From Desulfovibrionaceae bacterium (GTDB lineage Bacteria > Desulfobacterota > Desulfovibrionia > Desulfovibrionales > Desulfovibrionaceae): 61,107 bases of DNA. The stretch's first letter is position 1, and each line of letters begins with the position of its first letter. The DNA is taken from the NCBI GenBank assembly GCA_015709205.1, contig JACCQO010000020.1, positions 1 to 61,107 of the forward strand, in the 5' to 3' direction. The position numbers and the translations under genes were made by a program. The notes under the pieces are model-generated. The model saw only the letters and a list, made by a program, of their open reading frames with translations, did not search any database and was not told where the DNA came from. This document shows positions 16,976 through 24,701 of this stretch, in pieces.

Positions 16976-17806
16976 CTACACGTCCGGGTCGCCGCCCTGG
17001 CGGACGGAGTTGGCTTCGTCGAAGGCGGTGTCGTCTTCGATGTCGCGGTCCTGCTGGCGGCAGAAGACGAGGAAGCCGGTGTGCGCGACCATGCGGTCTT
17101 CGGGGCGCAGCCGCTCGGGCACGGGCTTGTAGCGGCGCACGAGGATCTCCACGATCTCGATGCCCGCGAAGGGTCCGGCCTGCAGGGCGGCCACGAGGTC
17201 CTGGACCTGGTTGACGGTGGGTACGAGGAAGCCGAGGGACGCGCCCGGGGCCACGGCGGCGGCGGCCTGTTCCAGGTAGTCCCAGGGCGTGCGCACGTCG
17301 AGGAAGAGGGCGTCCGCGCCGGTCTGTTCGAAGCCCTCGGCGATGTCCTTGTTGAACTGCTCCACGTTTGCGCCCACGCCCGCCCAGTCCAGGTTGCGGC
17401 GGCAGAGCTTGAAGAATTCCGGGCGCGCCTCGTAGGTGTAGATGCGGCCGGTTTCGCCCGCGAAATAGGACATGGCCACGGTGAGCGAGCCGGAGCCGGA
17501 GCCCGCCTCGATGATGCGGCGGCCCGGGCCCACGCCGAGCTTGATACAGATGTAGCCGATATCCTTGGGATAGATGATCTGGGTCTGGCGTTTGACGCCC
17601 TTGACCAGGTCGTAGAGCGTGGGCTTGAGCAGCCGGTAGGGGCGGTCCATGTGCGTGCGCAGCGTCTGGCCGAAGCGCGCCTCGACGAGGTCGGCGGCGG
17701 CGATGTGGCCGTCGTTGGAGTGGAAGTCGCCGTCCTCGGCGACGCGGCGCAGGTAGCGCTTTCCCTTGGGGCTGATGAGCAGCACGAGTTCTCCGACCTG
17801 GGGCAT
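16976..17806 (-). CDS. trmI: tRNA (adenine-N1-58) methyltransferase TrmI
   Basis: A class I SAM-dependent methyltransferase that makes m1A58 in the tRNA T-loop; 276 residues, usual family length. The N-terminal beta domain (GELVLLISPKGKRYLRRV) leads to the Rossmann fold with IIEAGSGSGSLTVAMSYF (SAM motif I), IYTYEARPEFF (motif II) and DALFLDVRTPWDYL (catalytic motif IV). GFLVPTVNQVQDLV and MVAHTGFLVFCRQQ follow. The acidic C-terminal tail is short. GGAGGAG precedes the ATG at 17806. It is transcribed away from the cysteine-rich gene array. Confidence 0.93.
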   Translation of the reverse strand: MPQVGELVLLISPKGKRYLRRVAEDGDFHSNDGHIAAADLVEARFGQTLRTHMDRPYRLLKPTLYDLVKGVKRQTQIIYPKDIGYICIKLGVGPGRRIIEAGSGSGSLTVAMSYFAGETGRIYTYEARPEFFKLCRRNLDWAGVGANVEQFNKDIAEGFEQTGADALFLDVRTPWDYLEQAAAAVAPGASLGFLVPTVNQVQDLVAALQAGPFAGIEIVEILVRRYKPVPERLRPEDRMVAHTGFLVFCRQQDRDIEDDTAFDEANSVRQGGDPDV

Positions 17807-18033
17807 GGGCAATCTCCTCCCGAGATAGGCGAAGGGGGTAGCCGGAGCGCGGCGCGGTGTCAAGTGCGCGCGGCCCGCGCGGCGCTGCGGGCAAGGACGG
17901 GGCGGAAGGTTGGAACGATGCTTGCTGGGGCAGGGGAGACGAAGACGTTGCGCCAGGAAAGTTGGCATTTTGCGCCGGATGCCCTAAGAGATGTCGGATA
18001 GGTTTCCGGAATCGACAATGGGAAGGAGTGGTT

Positions 18034-18357
18034 ATGCGAGCGATGCGAATGCCGTGCGCCTGTTGCCTGCTGGCGGTCGGGTTGGCGCTGGCCTGGGGCA
18101 GCGGCGCGCGGGCCGGGGAAAAGCTTTTGGAATGCCGCGTCAAGGGCGAGAAGCCCCCGGTGGGCGAGGTCTATTTCGACCTGGCGAAGCATGCGGTCAC
18201 GCGCACGCTCAAGGACCCCACGGGCCCGGCGCGGGCCTGCAACGAGAAGTACCCCAACGCCTGCCACGGCGACTGCTGGGGCTGCGACAACCGCGCGGCC
18301 CGGAACGACGAGTGCTGGGACAGTGCGGGCGAGAAGCACGTGCCTTTCTGGGAATAG
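18034..18357 (+). CDS. secreted cysteine-rich array protein 1 (six Cys)
   Basis: First of nine paralogues in this array; 107 residues with a signal peptide predicted to be cut after GARA (27 | 28), leaving a mature chain of about 80 starting with Gly. The mature part has six cysteines: LLEC, then the family core CNEKYPNACHGDCWGC, then DECWDSAGEK. It lacks the extra C-terminal cysteine pair seen in other members and is closest to member 7 in its end (CWDS.G.K). There is no lipobox. GGAAGGAG precedes the ATG. Function unknown. Confidence 0.85.
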   Translation: MRAMRMPCACCLLAVGLALAWGSGARAGEKLLECRVKGEKPPVGEVYFDLAKHAVTRTLKDPTGPARACNEKYPNACHGDCWGCDNRAARNDECWDSAGEKHVPFWE

Positions 18358-18416
18358 CGCGGCAACCAACGACCGCCCGATGCCCGGGCGAAAAACGGAC
18401 GACGGGAGGTGTGGAC

Positions 18417-18749
18417 ATGAAGCGAACGGGACAAGTGCTGCCTTTTGTCGCGGTCCTGTGTCTGCTGGGCGCGGGGGCGGCCTTTGCCGGGAGCTCCCGG
18501 GTGGACATGCTCTGCCGTTGGAGCGGCGCGCAGGGCCACATCCAGGGCAAGATCGCGGTCGAGATGAATTTCTGGGGGCAGATTTCCAAGACGCCCAAGG
18601 AAGCCGTGGCGGAGTGCAACAGCAAGTACACCGAAGGCTGCCGGGAACAGTGCTGGGCCTGCCAGCAGAAACAGGGCGCGGACGCCGTCTTCAACACCTG
18701 CTGGGGGCCGAACGACCAGTGCATCGGCGCGGACTGCGGCAAGTGGTAG
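18417..18749 (+). CDS. secreted cysteine-rich array protein 2 (eight Cys)
   Basis: A 110-residue paralogue with a signal peptide ending AAFA (cut after residue 24) and a mature protein starting GSS. Eight cysteines: MLC, the core CNSKYTEGCREQCWAC, then FNTCWGPNDQC and GADCGKW. The C-terminal module FNTCWGPN-x-QC-x-GADCG is nearly identical to member 4, so these two are the most recent duplicates in the array. GGGAGG lies upstream of the ATG. The gap to member 1 is 59 bp, consistent with co-transcription. Confidence 0.87.
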   Translation: MKRTGQVLPFVAVLCLLGAGAAFAGSSRVDMLCRWSGAQGHIQGKIAVEMNFWGQISKTPKEAVAECNSKYTEGCREQCWACQQKQGADAVFNTCWGPNDQCIGADCGKW

Positions 18750-18897
18750 CGGTTCCGTCCGCGGCGGAGCCGTGCGGCCCACGGGACAAGCTCCGTGGCG
18801 CGGGTGCGGCGGCGTGCGGACGAAACGGAAGGACGGATGCCTCGTCGTCGGCGCATGGCGGCCGGGGCGAGGGGGAAATGCCATGAGGAGCGAAGCC

Positions 18898-19227
18898 ATG
18901 GAAACGATGCGAATGGGATTGCTCGCCGCAGTCGTCGTGGGCGCGCTGTTGGCGGCCGTCGGCGTGGCCGCCGCCGCCAGCAGCGACGTGGAGCTCAAGT
19001 GCGTGCGCAGCCGGGACAGCAAGGAGCTGGGCGCCGTCGCGGTGCGGCAGTCGTTCAGCAAGCAATGCACTCCGACCACCCGGGAAGCCGTTGCCCGCTG
19101 CAATGAAAAGTACGCCAACGGCTGCGAAGGGAGATGTTGGCTGTGTTGGAAGAAGGACAACAAATATTATGCCTGCTGGAAGCCGGATGGATCCTGCGAG
19201 GGCTCTTTCTGCAGCCAGTGCAAATGA
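18898..19227 (+). CDS. secreted cysteine-rich array protein 3 (ten Cys)
   Basis: The most cysteine-rich member: 109 residues, signal peptide ending in VAAAA (about residue 27), mature start SSDVELKC. Ten cysteines include an extra one in SKQC, the core CNEKYANGCEGRCWLC, then YACWKPDGSC and GSFCSQCK. It is also more basic than its neighbours. The ATG at 18898 is preferred over 18883 because GAGGAG lies 8-9 bases before it. Unlike the others, the mature protein probably does not begin with Gly. Function unknown. Confidence 0.83.
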   Translation: METMRMGLLAAVVVGALLAAVGVAAAASSDVELKCVRSRDSKELGAVAVRQSFSKQCTPTTREAVARCNEKYANGCEGRCWLCWKKDNKYYACWKPDGSCEGSFCSQCK

Positions 19228-19308
19228 TGGCCCGCCGGGGCGAACGGCGACGCCGTTGCCCCGTTCCGGAAAAATATCAACATATCCAAAGTGATGCGAG
19301 GTGGTGTA

Positions 19309-19650
19309 ATGAAGAATCGCATGTTCGGATCGGCCCTGGCCTCCCTGGCCGTACTGGTCGCGGTGCTGTTCGCCGGAACGGCCTTTGCCGGTGACAGCGA
19401 GCTGCAGATGCTCTGCAAGAAGGACATGGCCGGCACGCCGCTGGGCAAGATCATCGTGACGGTGAGCTTTGCGGACGGGCGCTCCATGAACACCGCCCAG
19501 ATGGTCCAGGGCTGCAACGAAAAATACCCGAACGAGTGCGCCGGCCAGTGCTGGGCCTGCCAGAACAAGGGCGGCGCGGACGTGATCTTCAACACCTGCT
19601 GGGGCCCGAACGGGCAATGCGTGGGCGCGGACTGCGGCGCCTGGAAGTGA
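19309..19650 (+). CDS. secreted cysteine-rich array protein 4 (eight Cys)
   Basis: A 113-residue paralogue with a signal peptide ending GTAFA (residue 27) and mature start GDSELQMLC. Eight cysteines: the N-terminal one, the core CNEKYPNECAGQCWAC, then FNTCWGPNGQC and GADCGAWK. The C-terminal half is almost the same as in member 2, while the region between the first Cys and the core differs more. An AGGTGG sequence lies before the ATG. The lnt gene begins 88 bp downstream in the same direction. Confidence 0.87.
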   Translation: MKNRMFGSALASLAVLVAVLFAGTAFAGDSELQMLCKKDMAGTPLGKIIVTVSFADGRSMNTAQMVQGCNEKYPNECAGQCWACQNKGGADVIFNTCWGPNGQCVGADCGAWK

Positions 19651-19738
19651 TGCCGGTGCGCCCGGCGCGCGGAACGCCGTGCGGCGGGGGCTTGGGCTGG
19701 CGCCCGGTCCGGCGTGGCGCCGCGGAGCAGGAGGAAGA

Positions 19739-21364
19739 ATGAACCGTTGGCGGCATTGGGCGGTCGGCCTTGCGGGCGTGGGGGCCGCGTTGGCGCTGCT
19801 GGGGCTGGTCACGCCGGGCCGTCCCTTGCCGTTGGCCGCGTTCGTGGCCCTGGTCCCGTTCCTGCTGGCCGTGCGCGGCGGGGGTGGCGGGAGCGGCGGC
19901 GAGTCGCGCCGGGCGGCGGGCCTGCGCGGCGCGGCGCTCGGGCTGCTCTACGGCGCGGGCTGCTGGTGGGTCTGGTCCGGCTACGTGCGCGCCGGGCTGG
20001 CCGCGTGGCACGGATTCGCGCCGCTGTGGTCCCTGGCGGGCATGGCCCTGTTCTGTGCCTGCAACGGCGTGCCCTACGCCCTGTTCGGGCTGCTGGCGGC
20101 CACGGCCCCGCAGGGCCGCCGCACCGGGCCCGTGCGCGACGCCCTGGTCTTCACGGCCCTGGTGTGCCTGTATCCCTCCTTCATTCCCGCCAACGTTTCC
20201 ATGGGGCTCTACCCGTATCCGGCGCTGACCCAGGCGGCGGCGCTGGGCGGTGCGCCGCTGTTGTGCTGTTGCGTGGCGCTGGTGAACGCGCTGCTGACCC
20301 GGGCCGTGGCCGCCGTGCGCGGGACGGGCGGCGCACGGGCCGCACTGCGCGCGGCCGGGGCGGCCGCGGCCGTGGTCGCGCTCATGGCCGCGGGCGGGGA
20401 GCTGCGCCTGGCCACGGCGCACGCGCAACTGGACACGGCCGAGGCCCGGGCGCGGACCTTTGCGCTGGTCCTGGTCCAGCCGGATTTTCCGCTGGATCCG
20501 TTCTTCCTGTTCGGCGGGGCCGGGGCGAACCACCTGGACGCGGTGTGGAACGCGACCCTGGCCGCGGCCCGGGCCCATCCCGAGGCCGGGCTGGCGGTCT
20601 GGCCCGAGGTGCCGCCGGACTTCGGTTGCGGCTGCGACGACGCCACGTCCGTGCCCCTGGTGCGCGAACTGGACCGCTCCTTCCTCTTTCAGTGCCTGGA
20701 CGAGGAGATGCCGGAGCACGCGGACCCGCAGGACGATGCGGTGCGCTACAACGCGGCGCGCATGGCGACCCCAGGAGGGTGCGGGCCCGTGTACCGCAAG
20801 CGGCGGCTGGTGCCCTTCGGCGAGACCGTGCCCGCGGGCGCGCCGGGCTGGGTGCGGCGTCTGCTGCCGGACGCGGGGCGCTTCGGCGCGGGGAGCGGGC
20901 CGGTGCTCATGGACCACGGCCCGGGCGCGCGGATCGGCGTGCTGATCTGCTACGAATCCTTTTTTTCCGGCCTGGTGCGCGCGGACGTGGCCGCGGGCGC
21001 GAACGTGCTCGTGAACCAGGTGGACGACGCCTGGTTCCATGGCCGCGCGGACGAGACGCATTTCGGGCTTTCGGTGCTGCGCGCCGTGGAGTTCGGCGTG
21101 CCCCTGGTGCGCGTGGGCAACGCGGGCGGCTCCGGCGCGGTCAACGCGGCCGGGGAGATCGTGCCCGGCTCGCGCACGGAGTCGGGCGCGCTGCAGACGC
21201 GGGTGGTGCGGGTCTGCGCCCTGCGGCTGCCCACGCCCTATGCGGCCTGGGGCGACTGGTTCCTGTGGTGCGCGGGCGCGGCGCTGGCTGGCGAGCTCGT
21301 TGCGCGGTGCGGCGCCGCGCGGCGCCGGCGGGCGGTCGATCCGGCCGGGCGGGGCCCGGCGTAG
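19739..21364 (+). CDS. lnt: apolipoprotein N-acyltransferase
   Basis: An inner-membrane enzyme that N-acylates the lipid-modified cysteine of apolipoproteins; 541 residues. The N-terminal half has about six to seven membrane segments. The C-terminal half is a periplasmic nitrilase domain with the full catalytic set: E290 in VWPEVPP, K354 in YRKRRLVPFGE and C404 in GVLICYESFF, with the family Tyr405-Glu406. GAGGAAGA precedes the ATG. It sits between members 4 and 5 of the secreted cysteine-rich array, in the same direction and 88 bp after member 4. None of the array proteins has a lipobox, so the link may be only positional. Whether this is the sole Lnt of the genome cannot be told here. Confidence 0.93.
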   Translation: MNRWRHWAVGLAGVGAALALLGLVTPGRPLPLAAFVALVPFLLAVRGGGGGSGGESRRAAGLRGAALGLLYGAGCWWVWSGYVRAGLAAWHGFAPLWSLAGMALFCACNGVPYALFGLLAATAPQGRRTGPVRDALVFTALVCLYPSFIPANVSMGLYPYPALTQAAALGGAPLLCCCVALVNALLTRAVAAVRGTGGARAALRAAGAAAAVVALMAAGGELRLATAHAQLDTAEARARTFALVLVQPDFPLDPFFLFGGAGANHLDAVWNATLAAARAHPEAGLAVWPEVPPDFGCGCDDATSVPLVRELDRSFLFQCLDEEMPEHADPQDDAVRYNAARMATPGGCGPVYRKRRLVPFGETVPAGAPGWVRRLLPDAGRFGAGSGPVLMDHGPGARIGVLICYESFFSGLVRADVAAGANVLVNQVDDAWFHGRADETHFGLSVLRAVEFGVPLVRVGNAGGSGAVNAAGEIVPGSRTESGALQTRVVRVCALRLPTPYAAWGDWFLWCAGAALAGELVARCGAARRRRAVDPAGRGPA

Positions 21365-21455
21365 GGGCGGCGGCGGCTTGGCATCGTCCGTGCAGTATTT
21401 GGGAAATGGAAATCGACATGCCAACGATGTTGGCGGAGTGCGATTCAGTCCTTTA

Positions 21456-21485
21456 TTGCACAACACCCTGGCAATACGCTAGATA
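21456..21485 (+). promoter_or_regulatory. putative promoter for the second half of the array
   Basis: TTGCAC (21456-21461), an 18-bp spacer and TAGATA (21480-21485) lie in the 253-bp gap after lnt, the longest gap in the array, 132 bp before the next gene. Confidence 0.4.
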
Positions 21486-21617
21486 GAGTGCCATGATGAA
21501 AAGGAAATGGACGCCGCCGCCGGTGGGGGGGCGCGTCCAGGGCTGCGAAGCCGGTATCGGCCGCCGGCGGGGGTCGCCCCATGGTGGGGCGGCAAGCCGG
21601 GGCCACAAGGAGAGAGT

Positions 21618-21974
21618 ATGGTCGGAATGCGGTTGGCGATGTGGATTTTGCTTGCCGCGATGCTGGCGGGACCGGGCGTTGCGTTGGCGGGTTCCTCCGA
21701 CGTCAAGCTCGCCTGCACCGTGGGCGACGGCACCAAGGCCGTGACGGAGAACAAGGCCGTCACCAAGGTGGGCTACGTGTGGGGCAAGGCCAGCGTCAGC
21801 GGCATGGAGAAACCCAAGACTTTGGCGGCCGCGTGCAACGAGAAGTACCCGGCGGACTGCAACGGCCAGTGCTGGGCCTGCAAGCAGTTCGACGAGCGCT
21901 GGCTGGGCATGAGCAACATGGGCTGCTACGATCTTGAAGGCGCCTGTCACGGCTGGTGCGGCCCGCCGTATTGA
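21618..21974 (+). CDS. secreted cysteine-rich array protein 5 (eight Cys)
   Basis: A 118-residue paralogue with a signal peptide ending VALA (residue 24) and mature start GSSDVKLAC. It has the longest gap between the first cysteine and the core CNEKYPADCNGQCWAC (about 38 residues). The end CYDLEGACHGWCGPPY matches the pattern of member 9 (CYDTQGRCHGICGSM). Eight cysteines in total. AAGGAG precedes the ATG. Function unknown. Confidence 0.87.
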   Translation: MVGMRLAMWILLAAMLAGPGVALAGSSDVKLACTVGDGTKAVTENKAVTKVGYVWGKASVSGMEKPKTLAAACNEKYPADCNGQCWACKQFDERWLGMSNMGCYDLEGACHGWCGPPY

Positions 21975-22039
21975 TCGCCGCGCCGGGTGGTTTGTGGTCT
22001 GGGCCAAGGGGGCGAACGTCATAGGAGGAGCAAACAACG

Positions 22040-22339
22040 ATGCGCAAGGAGATGGTCATTGCGGCGGCCGCGCTGGCGATTTGTCTGTGGGCCGGTGCGG
22101 CCCTGGCGGGCGGCGGCGGAAAGGACGCGCTGTACAAGTGCCTCAACGCCGCGACCCGGAGCCTGGTGGGCGAGGTCTACGCCTCGGGCGGAGCCTCGAA
22201 GAGGGAAATCGTGGAAGCGTGCGAGCAGAAGTTCCCCAACGGCTGCTCCGGCGGCTGCATGGGCTGCACGCAATTGCCCGCGACGAAGTCGTACATTTGC
22301 GAGGACGGCGCGGGCAACCAGGACATCTACAACGATTGA
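22040..22339 (+). CDS. secreted cysteine-rich array protein 6 (six Cys)
   Basis: A 99-residue paralogue, signal peptide ending ALA (residue 23), then a glycine run (GGGG) and KDALYKC. Six cysteines; the core is a variant, CEQKFPNGCSGGCMGC, with Phe for Tyr and Met for Trp. It ends SYICEDGAGNQDIYND, without the extra cysteine pair. It is closest to member 8, which shares FPNGCSGGCMGC. GGAGGAG lies about ten bases before the ATG. Confidence 0.85.
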   Translation: MRKEMVIAAAALAICLWAGAALAGGGGKDALYKCLNAATRSLVGEVYASGGASKREIVEACEQKFPNGCSGGCMGCTQLPATKSYICEDGAGNQDIYND

Positions 22340-22496
22340 TCGCCGGATGCGGGGCGCGCCGCTGTGCCGGGACGATGCCCCGGCGGCTCCCGCATTTCCA
22401 TGGATCCGGTAGAGGACTGTGCCGATAGTATCGCCGGTTGGGTTTCGAGCGTGGACGGAGCGTCTTGGGCCGAGCTGGGCAAACAAGGAGGCAGCA

Positions 22497-22862
22497 ATGG
22501 ACAAGACCCCGAGCCGTGCGATTTTCGGCATCGCCTTTCTGGCCGTGCCCCTGTTTTTGGCGGTCGCGTTGAGCGTCGCGGCATTCGATGCCCCGGCGTG
22601 GGCAGGGACCAAGAACCACAAGGTGGATTGCATCACGGGGACCGTCAGGAAGAAGGGCGACGGAACCATCGTCGGACGGATTTATGCCGAGGCCAAGGTC
22701 TGGTCGGGGGTGAAGGACACGAAGCAGCTCGCGGCGATGTGCAACGAGAAGTATCCCACGGAATGCGCCGAGGCCTGCGTGGCCTGCTCCGACTACACGT
22801 TCGACGTGCACGGGGGCGGGTGCTGGGATTCGACCGGCAGGAAAGTCGTCCACGGCTACTAG
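22497..22862 (+). CDS. secreted cysteine-rich array protein 7 (six Cys)
   Basis: A 121-residue paralogue with a longer signal peptide than its relatives (cut after DAPAWA, residue 36) and mature start GTKNHKVDC. Six cysteines: the core is CNEKYPTECAEACVAC, with Val in place of the usual Trp, followed by GGGCWDSTGRKVVHGY. The tail resembles member 1. AAGGAGG is ideally placed before the ATG at 22497. Confidence 0.85.
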   Translation: MDKTPSRAIFGIAFLAVPLFLAVALSVAAFDAPAWAGTKNHKVDCITGTVRKKGDGTIVGRIYAEAKVWSGVKDTKQLAAMCNEKYPTECAEACVACSDYTFDVHGGGCWDSTGRKVVHGY

Positions 22863-22994
22863 CGGACGGCCGACGGAATGCGTTGCCGCGACGGCGTGCT
22901 GCGGAAAACCGGATGCGATGATGCCCGCACGGGGCCGGGGTTGTCCCGTTGCCGGGGAGTGGAGTGAACCGTGTTGGGGGGCGAGGAGTCGGCG

Positions 22995-23282
22995 ATGCGC
23001 GGAATTCTGATTTCTTCAGTGTTGTTGTTGGTGTTGTCGGTGTCCGGGGTGGCGGTTGCCGGGGGCGGCGGCGATACGCTGTACCAGTGCCGCAACGGTG
23101 CGAGCAAGGCCGTGGTGGGAGATGTGTACGTCTCCGGCGGGGGCGGCGGGAAGGAGGCCGCGCAGGCGTGCACGGACAAGTTTCCCAACGGTTGCTCCGG
23201 GGGCTGCATGGGCTGCGGCAAGGTGGCCGGAGTATACATCTGCACCGACCGCTCCGGCGGCCAGGAAGTGGTCCAGGAGTGA
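22995..23282 (+). CDS. secreted cysteine-rich array protein 8 (six Cys)
   Basis: The shortest member, 95 residues, with a signal peptide ending VAVA (residue 22) and mature start GGGGDTLYQC. Six cysteines: the core CTDKFPNGCSGGCMGC, then VYICTDRSGGQE. It is clearly a sister of member 6. The ATG at 22995 has GAGGAG at good spacing; an in-frame ATG at 22971 would add eight residues without a better site. Confidence 0.85.
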   Translation: MRGILISSVLLLVLSVSGVAVAGGGGDTLYQCRNGASKAVVGDVYVSGGGGGKEAAQACTDKFPNGCSGGCMGCGKVAGVYICTDRSGGQEVVQE

Positions 23283-23338
23283 GGACGGAAACGGGCCCGC
23301 GGCCGCCGCGGCGGCGGGCCACGGAAAGGGAGGGAACG

Positions 23339-23665
23339 ATGCGGGAACGAATCGTGCGCGGCGTGCTGGCCCTGGTGGCCTGTGCGGTTCTGCTGGCCTC
23401 GGGCGGCGCGGCTCTGGCCGGGTCCAAGGACGTGACCCTGCACTGTCACAAGAACGGCAGGGGGACGCGCCTGGGCGGGGTGGACGTGACCTTTTCCTGG
23501 GGCGTGCCCAAGGACTCCAAGGCGCCCGCCCGGGAGTGCAACGAGAAGTACCTCAACGACTGCAACGGGCAGTGTTGGGGCTGCTCGCATTACGTGGACA
23601 CGGGCGGCATCGCCGACTGCTACGACACGCAGGGCCGTTGCCACGGCATCTGCGGCTCCATGTAG
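23339..23665 (+). CDS. secreted cysteine-rich array protein 9 (eight Cys)
   Basis: Last paralogue, 108 residues, signal peptide ending GAALA (residue 27), mature start GSKDVTLHC. Eight cysteines: the core CNEKYLNDCNGQCWGC, then ADCYDTQGRCHGICGSM. The tail pairs it with member 5. AAGGGAGGG precedes the ATG. A strong terminator follows 39 bp after the stop, closing the array. Confidence 0.87.
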   Translation: MRERIVRGVLALVACAVLLASGGAALAGSKDVTLHCHKNGRGTRLGGVDVTFSWGVPKDSKAPARECNEKYLNDCNGQCWGCSHYVDTGGIADCYDTQGRCHGICGSM

Positions 23666-23704
23666 GCCTGCGCGCACCGGTCCGGCGCGAACCGGAAATG
23701 GAAA

Positions 23705-23741
23705 ACGGGCGGCCCGGTTCTCCGGGCCGCCCGTTCTTTTT
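23705..23741 (+). terminator. intrinsic terminator of the cysteine-rich array
   Basis: A perfect 13-bp stem (23705-23717 with 23722-23734), a TTCT loop and a T-rich tail. It lies between the array and the convergent thi4 gene. Confidence 0.9.
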
Positions 23742-23756
23742 GCGGTTCGCAGGTCC

Positions 23757-24548
23757 CTAGCCCTTGAGCCGGGCCGCGATCTCCTCGGCGACCTTGACGC
23801 CGGACAGGAGCATGCCGCCGAAGACCGGGCCCATGCGGTAGGAGCCGAAGGTGGCGTTGGCCGCCATGCCCGCCACGTACACGCCCGGGAAGACCTCGCG
23901 CGTGTTCAGCGGCGTGTTCGCCTCCGCGATCTCGGCCCACATGGACTGTTCGCCCTCGATCTGGCCCGAGGGCGTGTTCAGGCGCACGTCGTTCTTGCGC
24001 ACCAGGGTCTTGAGCACTTCCACGGGATGGCCCGTGGCCTCGATGAGGAATTTGCAGCCCAGGGTCAGCGGGTCCACGTGCAGCCCGGCCAGTTCCACGG
24101 GGCTGGAGTTGATGACGATGCCCGTGACGCGCTTGACGTCCTCGACCTCGCGCAGGACCACGTCCTCCACGCTCATGCAGTTGAAGACCTTGACCCCGGC
24201 CAGGCAGGCCTTGGAGGCCAGGGTCGTGGTCGCGGCCACGGCGTCCACGGTGTAGTAGCCCTCGCCGTAGGGCTCGACGGCCAGGCCGACCTCTTCGAGG
24301 ATGTGGCGGCTGTCCTCCTGGACCACGATGAAGTTGTAGGTCATGCCGCCGCCCCACATGCCGCCGCCGAGGGACAGCTTGCGTTCGAACAGGGCCACGT
24401 TGAACCCCTGCCTGGCCAGATGGTAGCCCGCGGTCAGTCCCGAGGGGCCGCCGCCCACGATGGCCACGTCCAGGTCCAGGCTGGCGATGAACTTTTCGTG
24501 ATAACGGTCCAGAATGGCCTTGGTGACGGTGCGTTCGTCCAGTTGCAT
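23757..24548 (-). CDS. thi4: Thi4-type thiazole synthase (sulfide-dependent type)
   Basis: Makes the thiazole moiety of thiamine from NAD and glycine; 263 residues, FAD/NAD-binding fold. Marks are [18 protein letters not shown] (dinucleotide motif, residues 28-45), [16 protein letters not shown], and the C-terminal [20 protein letters not shown]. In eukaryotic Thi4 a cysteine gives up its sulfur in a suicide reaction. At that place this protein has His157 (AGLHVDPLT), as in the archaeal enzymes that use free sulfide and turn over repeatedly. That fits a sulfide-producing cell. No TPP riboswitch was seen upstream. AAGGAG lies 11 bases before the ATG. Confidence 0.93.
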   Translation of the reverse strand: MQLDERTVTKAILDRYHEKFIASLDLDVAIVGGGPSGLTAGYHLARQGFNVALFERKLSLGGGMWGGGMTYNFIVVQEDSRHILEEVGLAVEPYGEGYYTVDAVAATTTLASKACLAGVKVFNCMSVEDVVLREVEDVKRVTGIVINSSPVELAGLHVDPLTLGCKFLIEATGHPVEVLKTLVRKNDVRLNTPSGQIEGEQSMWAEIAEANTPLNTREVFPGVYVAGMAANATFGSYRMGPVFGGMLLSGVKVAEEIAARLKG

Positions 24549-24701
24549 GGGATGGGTACTCCTTGCGGTGTAGTGTGGCGGGGGCGGTGCCCCGTGGTGA
24601 AGAGGAAAACGCCCGGCGCGCCGTCGCGCAGGGCAGCGGCGCGTGATCGGCCGCGGCGTGGAAATTCGTTCGGGTTCTTTTGTCCTGGTATCCTGTGTTT
24701 T

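Noticed and set aside
17964-17985. TTGGCATTTTGCGCC as a sigma-54 promoter for the cysteine-rich array
   Set aside because: The GG and GC elements are not 10 bases apart as sigma-54 promoters require.
22949-23338. An upstream extension of the ninth array gene beginning near 22949
   Set aside because: The extension overlaps array gene 8 in another frame. The ATG at 23339 has a strong ribosome-binding site and is followed directly by a signal peptide.
18034-23665. Idea that the array proteins are lipoproteins modified by the neighbouring Lnt
   Set aside because: Signal peptides end in A-x-A followed by Gly or Ser, with no cysteine at +1, so they look like signal peptidase I substrates.
24549-24701. 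Possible TPP riboswitch upstream of thi4
   Set aside because: No CTGAGA-type THI box or matching pairing was found on the minus strand of this gap.
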